Below, piece by piece: positions 37,408 to 43,436 of a DNA stretch of 64,000 nucleotides. The DNA lies in the NCBI RefSeq assembly GCF_000300815.1, contig NZ_AMRX01000003.1, positions 62,001 through 126,000 on the forward strand, in the 5' to 3' direction. The DNA comes from Gayadomonas joobiniege G7 (GTDB lineage: Bacteria > Pseudomonadota > Gammaproteobacteria > Enterobacterales > Alteromonadaceae). Each line of letters begins with the position of its first letter. The stretch's first letter is position 1. Position numbers and translations under genes: made by a program. The notes beneath the pieces were generated by a model, which worked only from the letters and a program-made list of their open reading frames with translations, did no database searches and was not told the DNA's origin.

Positions 37408-39186
37408 ATGAAAAAATATTTACGTTGGCAAGGCCTGTTAGGTTTTGTTGCTGTTATTGGATTGCTCGCTGGTTTTATTTACGTATTTGCCGGTTGGTTA
37501 ATTAAATTAACGATAGAAGAAGCTGGTGGGTATGCGCTAGGTGCAGAAGTGAATGTAGAGTCAGTTGATGTTAACTGGTCACCGTTTACCCTAACCATTA
37601 ACGAATTTCAGGCGACCGATCCAAAAAACCCAGCCAATAATATGCTGCAATTTGAGCAAGCAGGCGCGCAAATGGATTTATGGGAGTATTTATTAGGCCG
37701 ATACGTCTTTGAAAAAGTTCGCTTTACTGAAGTGGCAATGGATCAGCCGCGTCAATCACCGGGTGAAGTTTATACTAGCAGCAGTGAAGATGGAAAAGGG
37801 GCACTTAAAGAGGATGTTAAAGACTTAGCAGTCAGTATTCCAGATCTGCAGACCTTGTTAGATAACAGTAACCTGATCACAGTGCAAAGAGCCGAAGAAT
37901 TAGAAACTGCATTAGACGAGGCAAAAGCAACCTATCAGCAAAGCAAGCAGGCATTGCCAGATAAAGAAAAACTCCAAGCTTATGAAACACGCATCAAAGC
38001 TTTAAAAGAGACTGAGATAAAAACGGTTGAAGATGTGGTTAAGCTGCAAAAAGAGCTAGAAGCTTTAAAAGATGATATCCGAGCCGATAAAGAACAATTG
38101 TCAAAGGTCAAAGATGATTTAGTGGCGAGCAAAGATAAGCTAGTAAACGCAGGCAAAGCCCTTAAACAAGCACCATCAGAAGATTGGCAGCAAGTTAAAA
38201 ACAAATATCAGTTAGATACTTTAGAAGTAGAAGATTTAGCGCATATTTTGTTTGGTGAAAAAGCGCGTGAATACACTGAGCAAGCCAAAGAACTTTATGC
38301 GTTTATCAAACCATATTTGCCGGCTGGTAGTGGAGATAGCGGTGAAGCTGGAATAGATAAGGTTCAAGTTGGTCGTTTTGTTCACTTTGTTGATGACAAT
38401 CCAATGCCAGACTGGTTAGTTAAAGATGGTAAAATCTCATTAATTACTCAATTGGGTCGCGTTGAAATAGATTTGAGCGAAATTAATACCCAAAACTGGC
38501 TGCGTAACCAAGACAGCCAAATTAAGTTCTTTTCTGACAGCTTTTCAAATGGACAACTCGATGGCAATTTTGCCTACTTTATGCAAAAGTCAGGTGATTT
38601 TATTGGTGATGGTCAGTGGGCAGTAGAAGATATGTTGTTTAAAAAATCAGAACCATCAGGCGCAAAATTCTCATTGCAACAAGCGGGTATATCGGCGAAA
38701 GGTCAATTAAAATTAAACAATAGCCAAATTGACTCAGATAACTCAGTGCAGTTATTGCAGCCTAAGTTTACCAGCACCTCAGGTTCGCCATGGATCCAAG
38801 AGGTGATTAAATCGTTAAGCCAACAAGCGAGCATACCTGCTGAAATACGTTTAGATGGCTCGGCTTTTGCGCCTTCTATTGGCATAAACAGTAACATGGA
38901 TCAAATTGTGCGTGACAGTGTGACCGCCAAAGCAAAAGGTGAGCTTGATTCGTTAAAAACAGAATACCAAGCTAAATTAAATCAAAAAGTTGCGGATAAG
39001 CTTAAATTATCTGAGCAGGAAGTATCGGAAATCACGGATTTAAACGCTTGGATAGAAGACTCAGAAGGCACCTTAAACAAGTTATTAGAAAGTAAAATTG
39101 ATGACTTTAAAGAGCAGCAAAAAGAAAAACTTAAAGATAAAGCCAAAGACAAGTTAAAAGACAAAATAGGCAATATTTTTGGTTAA
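37408..39186 (+). CDS. TIGR03545-type envelope protein
   Basis: A 592-residue protein of the TIGR03545 type. It has an N-terminal membrane anchor (LLGFVAVIGLLAGFIYVFAGWLI written across residues 10-31), then an AsmA-like start (VNVESVDVNWSPFTLTINEF), a long charged coiled coil near residues 150-260 rich in Lys and Glu, a beta-rich domain, and a Lys/Asp-rich repeat-like tail (KLKDKAKDKLKDKIGNIFG). The AsmA-like N-terminus suggests a large periplasmic protein, possibly acting in lipid or envelope transport, but no function is known to me. A strong bidirectional hairpin follows at 39195-39227. Confidence 0.78.
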   Translation: MKKYLRWQGLLGFVAVIGLLAGFIYVFAGWLIKLTIEEAGGYALGAEVNVESVDVNWSPFTLTINEFQATDPKNPANNMLQFEQAGAQMDLWEYLLGRYVFEKVRFTEVAMDQPRQSPGEVYTSSSEDGKGALKEDVKDLAVSIPDLQTLLDNSNLITVQRAEELETALDEAKATYQQSKQALPDKEKLQAYETRIKALKETEIKTVEDVVKLQKELEALKDDIRADKEQLSKVKDDLVASKDKLVNAGKALKQAPSEDWQQVKNKYQLDTLEVEDLAHILFGEKAREYTEQAKELYAFIKPYLPAGSGDSGEAGIDKVQVGRFVHFVDDNPMPDWLVKDGKISLITQLGRVEIDLSEINTQNWLRNQDSQIKFFSDSFSNGQLDGNFAYFMQKSGDFIGDGQWAVEDMLFKKSEPSGAKFSLQQAGISAKGQLKLNNSQIDSDNSVQLLQPKFTSTSGSPWIQEVIKSLSQQASIPAEIRLDGSAFAPSIGINSNMDQIVRDSVTAKAKGELDSLKTEYQAKLNQKVADKLKLSEQEVSEITDLNAWIEDSEGTLNKLLESKIDDFKEQQKEKLKDKAKDKLKDKIGNIFG

Positions 39187-39194
39187 AACTAACA

Positions 39195-39227
39195 GGCCAT
39201 AAAGGCGGTTTAACCGCCTTTATGGCC
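39195..39227. terminator. Strong bidirectional terminator between convergent genes
   Basis: GGCCATAAAGGCGGTT (39195-39210), one base, then AACCGCCTTTATGGCC (39212-39227) form a nearly perfect 33-base palindrome. It lies between the convergent TIGR03545 gene and the MerR gene, touching the MerR stop codon. No long T-run follows on the plus strand. Confidence 0.75.
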
Positions 39228-39625
39228 TAGTTGGATTTAAGCTTACCGGCTGCGGCCAATCCCATTAGGCGTCTAAATTTGGGGCACTCCAGGTGACTTG
39301 GGGCGCTGCACACGGCAACATGGCGTAGTCCATCGCGCATACTGGTTAACTGTTTTATTTTTTTATCTAATTCATCCGCTTTTTGCTGGAGGCGAGCGCG
39401 ATCGATTTCGGGTTTGCGTTGATCGCCTAACATAAGTGCAATCTCATCTAGGGTAAAGCCAGCACTCTGACCTAATGCAATCAGGGCAAGCCTTTGTAAA
39501 ATATTATCATCAAATACTCTGCGCAATCCCTGCCGACCGATAGAGTGTATTAAACCTCGTTCTTCATAATATCTCAGTGTTGACGCGGCAACGCCGGATT
39601 TTTTAGCCACCTTGGTAATGTCCAT
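39227..39625 (-). CDS. MerR-family transcriptional regulator
   Basis: A 132-residue MerR-family activator/repressor. The N-terminal winged helix begins MDITKVAKKSGVAASTLRYYEERGLI, followed by RQGLRRVFDDNILQRLALI. A dimerisation coiled coil (ARLQQKADELDKKIKQLTS) leads to a short C-terminal tail with two Cys residues nine positions apart (VAVCSAPSHLECPKF), possibly a metal or redox sensing site; it does not match the four-Cys SoxR cluster motif. It is divergent from a DUF2938 gene, with a MerR-type 19-base spacer promoter pointing to that gene. The inducer is unknown. Confidence 0.88.
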   Translation of the reverse strand: MDITKVAKKSGVAASTLRYYEERGLIHSIGRQGLRRVFDDNILQRLALIALGQSAGFTLDEIALMLGDQRKPEIDRARLQQKADELDKKIKQLTSMRDGLRHVAVCSAPSHLECPKFRRLMGLAAAGKLKSN

Positions 39626-39632
39626 AAATTAC

Positions 39633-39663
39633 TTGACCTCAAGTTAACTTGAAGTTGTACATT
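39633..39663 (+). promoter_or_regulatory. MerR-type promoter/operator resembling a SoxR box
   Basis: A -35 TTGACC (39633-39638) and -10 TACATT (39658-39663) are separated by 19 bases, the long spacer of MerR-regulated promoters. The spacer contains the perfect palindrome TCAAGTTAACTTGA (39639-39652), and CCTCAAGTTAACTTGAAG differs from the E. coli SoxR box as I remember it by one base. It faces the DUF2938 gene and lies eight bases upstream of the MerR start codon. Confidence 0.8.
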
Positions 39664-39702
39664 AGCATTTCAACAAATTTGAATGCAAGTTTTGGAGGTT
39701 AT

Positions 39703-40191
39703 ATGGATAACGGGTGGAAGATTTTGTTAATAGGTGTTTCAGCAACAATTTTTATGGACATTGTTTTATGGCTAAAATATAAAATTTTTGCGGTCGCGCC
39801 ACCCAACTGGGGGATGGTTGGACGCTGGGTTGGGCATATGTTTAAAGGTCAATTCACACATGCTTTTATCGGCGATAGCACAGCACTTAAATATGAGTCT
39901 GTCTTGGGTTGGTTCACTCACTATTTAACGGGTCTAGTTTATGCAGTTTTATTGGTTATTTGTACAGGTAGCGATTGGCTAACGGCACCCAGTGTCTGGC
40001 CTGCGCTATTGTTTGGCGTTATAACTTTAATCGCACCGTTTTTTATTATGCAGCCTTGTTTAGGGTTAGGTATTGCGGCCAGCCAAAGCAAGCAGCCAAA
40101 CCTGATGCGGCTGCATAGCTTGTTTAATCACAGCATATTTGGGCTGGGTTTATATCTGGGTGCCTATTTATTGGTGCAAGTCGGTAGGTGA
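39703..40191 (+). CDS. DUF2938 membrane protein
   Basis: A protein of the DUF2938 family, 162 residues from the ATG at 39703, which has GGAGG seven bases upstream. A longer frame from 39649 would start inside the MerR operator and is rejected. It begins MDNGWKILLIGVSATIFMDI and contains four hydrophobic segments, including YLTGLVYAVLLVICTG, WPALLFGVITLIAPFFIM and FGLGLYLGAYLLVQV. Conserved-looking polar residues are few: NWGMVGRWVGHM and QPCLGLGIAASQ. Function is unknown; control by the divergent MerR protein suggests a stress or toxicant response. It ends six bases from convergent rsmE. Confidence 0.83.
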   Translation: MDNGWKILLIGVSATIFMDIVLWLKYKIFAVAPPNWGMVGRWVGHMFKGQFTHAFIGDSTALKYESVLGWFTHYLTGLVYAVLLVICTGSDWLTAPSVWPALLFGVITLIAPFFIMQPCLGLGIAASQSKQPNLMRLHSLFNHSIFGLGLYLGAYLLVQVGR

Positions 40192-40197
40192 TAAGGG

Positions 40198-40932
40198 TTA
40201 GTTCATATCTCCTAACACACATTGCAGCATGCTAATGGCCGCTAAGCCGGCCGTTTCTGTTCGTAAAATACGCGGACCCATTAATATGTCTTGGTAACCG
40301 GAAGCATGCGCAAGCTGTATTTCGTGCTCGCTTAAACCGCCTTCTGGGCCGATCAATAGTTGTATCTTGCCATTTTCAGGCACTTTTAAATTGGCAATGC
40401 CGGCGTTCGCTTGTGGATGCAAGTTAAGTTTTAAACCATCAAAATTTTGTTTAAACAAATCCTCTAGCTGAGTGATATCACCGATTTTTGGAACGATAGA
40501 GCGACCACATTGCTCGCAGGCCGATTGCACTATTTTTTGCCACTGTTGCCGTTTTTTTGCAAAACGTTCACTGGATAACTTTACGCCGCATCGCTCGCTT
40601 AACAAGGGCGTTATATGGGTGACGCCTAATTCAACCGCTTTTTGAATGGTCAGCTCCATTTTATCCCCGCGCGAGATCACTTGTGCGAGTTCAATTTTAA
40701 GATTTGATTCAGTCGCATTGGGCGTTTTGTCATGTATTTTGGCGGATACATGCTTTTTACTTACTTGGCTAATTGAAGCAGGATAGTTATAACCATCTCC
40801 ATTAAACAGCACTATGGCTTCGCCACCTTTGGCTCTTAATACCTTAGCTAAGTGGTGGCTGGCCTCGCTGGTTAATTCAACCTCTTGGCCAGTTGTTAAT
40901 GGGTCTGGGTGGTAAATTCGACTAATACGCAT
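40198..40932 (-). CDS. rsmE: 16S rRNA (uracil1498-N3)-methyltransferase
   Basis: RsmE methylates N3 of U1498 in helix 44 of 16S rRNA. The 244-residue protein has an N-terminal PUA-like domain (RISRIYHPDPLTTGQEVELT, HHLAKVLRAKGGEAIVLFNG) and a SPOUT methyltransferase domain with the C-terminal trefoil knot: IQLLIGPEGGLSEHEIQLA near residues 193-211 and MGPRILRTETAGLAAISML near residues 219-237. It is read together with the upstream hydroxylase gene, whose stop lies 14 bases before its start, so both may act on the translation apparatus. Confidence 0.96.
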   Translation of the reverse strand: MRISRIYHPDPLTTGQEVELTSEASHHLAKVLRAKGGEAIVLFNGDGYNYPASISQVSKKHVSAKIHDKTPNATESNLKIELAQVISRGDKMELTIQKAVELGVTHITPLLSERCGVKLSSERFAKKRQQWQKIVQSACEQCGRSIVPKIGDITQLEDLFKQNFDGLKLNLHPQANAGIANLKVPENGKIQLLIGPEGGLSEHEIQLAHASGYQDILMGPRILRTETAGLAAISMLQCVLGDMN

Positions 40933-40946
40933 AACAGCTCCAATGG

Positions 40947-41618
40947 TTATTTGGGCGGGTCTATTTGTCCTTTAACCGAAGTATTTAACCTAAACCAACC
41001 GGCAATGCTATAACGAGTGCGTTTGGCGGCTAGTACTTCATGTGGAAATTCTTCGCTTAAAAATACCACCATAGTACCAGCTTGTGGGCTGACTTGGGTG
41101 AGAATTTTATTGTTGTCGGCCGGATCGTAAATCACCAGTTCACCCCCATCTTCAGGTTGCCAATTGGGATTTAGATAATACACAGTTGAAAGAATACGGT
41201 TGGCTTGGCCTTTAAACGCATCTAGATGTTTTTTATAAAATGCCCCTTCAGGGTAGCAGGCAAAGTGGGATTCATAACTAAACAACCCCAAAAAAAGTTG
41301 GCGGTTTAATTGCTCGCGCAATAACGACATTTGGGCCAGCCAAGCTTTTTCGGCCGCAGAACCTTCTTTTATCCAAACAATTTTATCTTGGCGAACAAAC
41401 TTATTGGTGGTTTCATTTTGGTTGCGCCCAATCGCGGCTTGTTTCATTTGTTTTTCGGATAATTGCACCGCATGTTTAATCAGGCTGGTTTCAATATCAA
41501 CTGGCAAGGCGTGTGGAATAATGGCATAACCTTGGCTTTGCAATGCATTCGCGATCGCTAAAAAGTTGATTGAACTGGCATTTGAATCGGCTAATTCAAA
41601 CATGGTAGTAGCATCCAA
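40947..41618 (-). CDS. PHD-type 2-oxoglutarate/Fe(II) prolyl hydroxylase
   Basis: A 223-residue 2-oxoglutarate-dependent oxygenase similar to the EGLN/PHD group. The iron-binding triad is His131, Asp133 (HLDAFKG) and His193 (FPHEVL). Arg202 in TRYSIAGWF is the expected 2-oxoglutarate ligand. The sequence around FACYPEGAFYKKH and ILSTVYYLNPNWQPEDGGEL resembles the corresponding part of human PHD2. Bacterial relatives in Pseudomonas hydroxylate a proline of EF-Tu, so a translation factor is a likely substrate here, which fits its neighbour rsmE; this is inference. An internal Met at residue 6 is an alternative start. Confidence 0.83.
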   Translation of the reverse strand: MDATTMFELADSNASSINFLAIANALQSQGYAIIPHALPVDIETSLIKHAVQLSEKQMKQAAIGRNQNETTNKFVRQDKIVWIKEGSAAEKAWLAQMSLLREQLNRQLFLGLFSYESHFACYPEGAFYKKHLDAFKGQANRILSTVYYLNPNWQPEDGGELVIYDPADNNKILTQVSPQAGTMVVFLSEEFPHEVLAAKRTRYSIAGWFRLNTSVKGQIDPPK

Positions 41619-41744
41619 AATATAGGGGAGCGTATTTTATCCAATATTGAAAGTTTGCCAAGGAAAATATCCGTATCCAAAAAATATAGTCTTTTATGGG
41701 GTGACATAAATTTTTAACAAGAATCAAATAGCATATCCAGCTTT

Positions 41745-41762
41745 CCCGCAAAAGCTTGTGGG
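41745..41762 (+). repeat. Hairpin upstream of fecI
   Basis: CCCGCAA (41745-41751) pairs with TTGTGGG (41756-41762), one G-T pair included, with a four-base loop, and is followed by TTTGACT. It lies 39 bases before the sigma factor start. It could be an attenuator of read-through into fecI or a binding site; the T-run is short. Confidence 0.4.
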
Positions 41763-41801
41763 TTTGACTCTAATTTTACTGGATCAGTTGGATAGTCAAC
41801 C

Positions 41802-42323
41802 ATGTCTAAAAAGAAGAACAGACTGAAAGATCTTTATCAAAACTACTGGGCAGATTTAAGCAAACTGTTTCGGCACAAATTATCAGGTTCAGGCTTTGAC
41901 TACGAAGATGCGATTCAAAACGCTTTTATTAAGTTCTCAGAACTTGACCAAAAAACACAAGTCGTCAACCCAAAAGCGTATTTATACCAACTCACTAAAA
42001 ATGATTATATTGATTATCATAGGCGGCAAAAGTTGGAAGCTGCATTCATAGATTCGCAATTGAGTACACCTCACGAGGGCCATCATAGTCCAGAAGATTG
42101 TTTAAGCACTCAGCAACAAATCGATTTATTAGAGGCGTCAGTTGAAAGTTTAAGCGAACAACAAAAAACAATTTTAGTAATGCATCGTATTGACGGTAAA
42201 ACCTATGCAGAGATTGCCCAACATTTAGGATGCTCTATTGCTCATGTCTGTCGTCAACTGAATCAGAGTTTGGTTATTTTAGCGGCCAACATGCAAGCTT
42301 CCGGAGGGAATAATGAGTCGTAG
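41802..42323 (+). CDS. FecI-type ECF RNA polymerase sigma factor
   Basis: A 173-residue sigma-70 family ECF factor of the FecI type. Region 2 is visible in YWADLSKLFRHKLSGSGFDYEDAIQNAFIKFSE (residues about 15-46, in pieces) and PKAYLYQLTKNDYIDYHRRQ near residues 59-78; region 4 in LSEQQKTILVMHRIDGKTYAEIAQHLGCSI near residues 120-148 with its helix-turn-helix. It lies directly before fecR, overlapping by 11 bases, and upstream of a TonB-dependent receptor with an STN signalling domain. The three proteins therefore form a cell-surface signalling relay in which the sigma factor drives the receptor operon when ligand binds. Confidence 0.9.
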   Translation: MSKKKNRLKDLYQNYWADLSKLFRHKLSGSGFDYEDAIQNAFIKFSELDQKTQVVNPKAYLYQLTKNDYIDYHRRQKLEAAFIDSQLSTPHEGHHSPEDCLSTQQQIDLLEASVESLSEQQKTILVMHRIDGKTYAEIAQHLGCSIAHVCRQLNQSLVILAANMQASGGNNES

Positions 42324-43296
42324 TAGCGTTGAGCAAGCAGTTGATTGGTTAACCGCATTAAATGATCCAAATTGTAGTTTTCAAACTCAGGCTGAGTTTA
42401 AGGTCTGGCTAGAGCAAAGTGATGAACACTTGAAAGCCTTTAACAGTGTTTTAGATCTCTGGCAGGCTTTGCCTAGTAGTAAGCATCTGCAAAATCATAA
42501 CAAAAAGCTTAAGCTGTCTGACAGCCAAAATCGTCCAGCGCGCAAACAGCTTAAGGTCTGGCAATGGTCATCTGTGGCTGCTTGTTTCGGAGTGATTCTA
42601 GTATCTCTTTTTTTGTCGTTTTTTTCCGCACCGGACGCCACACAAAAAATATACCGAACTCAAGTGGGTCAAATAAAATCTTTTGTATTAAGTGATGGCT
42701 CTGTTGTTACCCTGGGCGGGAATAGTTTATTTATTTCTCAGTTTTCTGCAGATAAGAGATACACACGGCTGGACGTCGGTGAAGCATATTTTGATATAGT
42801 CGCAAATTCAGAACGTCCATTTGTGGTGGAAACAGGCCGGACCAAAGTGACCGTCTTAGGCACTGAATTTGAAATTAAACATCAGCAATCACAAGTTGAA
42901 CTCAATGTTGCTGAAGGAAGTGTACAAATCACTGACCAGCAAGCAATCTATCAAGGGCGAACTCAAAATCAAGCGTTAATTGCGGGCCAGGGTATTGTTT
43001 TTACTGAACAACAAGGGCTCGGCGAAATTAAAGCGATTAACATGCATGAGATAGCAAATTGGCGGGACAAGCGATTCGACTTCGAAGACCGGCCATTGTC
43101 TCAGATAGTCGCGCGTCTGAATTCGTACTACTCGCCGGGCATCGTTTTATTAGCTAATGCAAATATAGATAATATAACCGCTTCATTTAACCTGTCTCAG
43201 ATAGGTGCCTTTCTCAACGGATTAGCAGCAAGTTATCCGCTTAAAATTGAAAAAGCTGAGTCGGGGGAGTACTTAATCGTTGATAAAATGAATTAA
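42313..43296 (+). CDS. FecR-type anti-sigma factor / signal transducer
   Basis: A 327-residue single-pass membrane protein of the FecR family. The N-terminal cytoplasmic part (SSVEQAVDWLTALNDPNCSF, about 85 residues) holds the sigma factor. A membrane segment VAACFGVILVSLFLSFFS lies near residues 93-110. The periplasmic FecR domain contains IYRTQVGQIKSFVLSDGSVV, LGGNSLFISQF, RLDVGEAYFDIV and PFVVETGRTKVTVLGTEFEI, all typical. The C-terminal DUF4974-like part (FDFEDRPLSQIVARLNSYY) resembles the STN fold and would contact the receptor. It overlaps the sigma gene by 11 bases. A 140-base gap with two hairpins separates it from the receptor gene. Confidence 0.9.
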   Translation: MSRSSVEQAVDWLTALNDPNCSFQTQAEFKVWLEQSDEHLKAFNSVLDLWQALPSSKHLQNHNKKLKLSDSQNRPARKQLKVWQWSSVAACFGVILVSLFLSFFSAPDATQKIYRTQVGQIKSFVLSDGSVVTLGGNSLFISQFSADKRYTRLDVGEAYFDIVANSERPFVVETGRTKVTVLGTEFEIKHQQSQVELNVAEGSVQITDQQAIYQGRTQNQALIAGQGIVFTEQQGLGEIKAINMHEIANWRDKRFDFEDRPLSQIVARLNSYYSPGIVLLANANIDNITASFNLSQIGAFLNGLAASYPLKIEKAESGEYLIVDKMN

Positions 43297-43304
43297 CAAA
43301 AGAT

Positions 43305-43344
43305 CACTATAAATGAAGGTTTTATTAAAACATCATTTATAGTG
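43305..43344 (+). repeat. Long composite hairpin after fecR
   Basis: CACTATAAATGA (43305-43316) pairs perfectly with TCATTTATAGTG (43333-43344); inside it GTTTT (43319-43323) pairs with AAAAC (43327-43331). It begins eight bases after the fecR stop. No T-run follows, so it may protect the upstream mRNA or reduce read-through instead of being a classic terminator. Confidence 0.6.
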
Positions 43345-43382
43345 AAAAATTTTGCAACTTCGTTCGTCCTAGCAAACGAGTC

Positions 43383-43404
43383 GCGGGAATATATGCTATC
43401 CCGC
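43383..43404 (+). repeat. Second hairpin before the TonB receptor
   Basis: GCGGGA (43383-43388) and TCCCGC (43399-43404) form a six-pair stem with a ten-base A/T-rich loop, 33 bases before the receptor start. Upstream, GCAACTT (43354-43360) and CGAGTC (43377-43382) have the spacing of a possible ECF-type promoter, which would place the hairpin at the 5' end of the receptor mRNA. Confidence 0.4.
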
Positions 43405-43436
43405 CATTAAAGCTAATCGAATGGAAAAATAACAAT

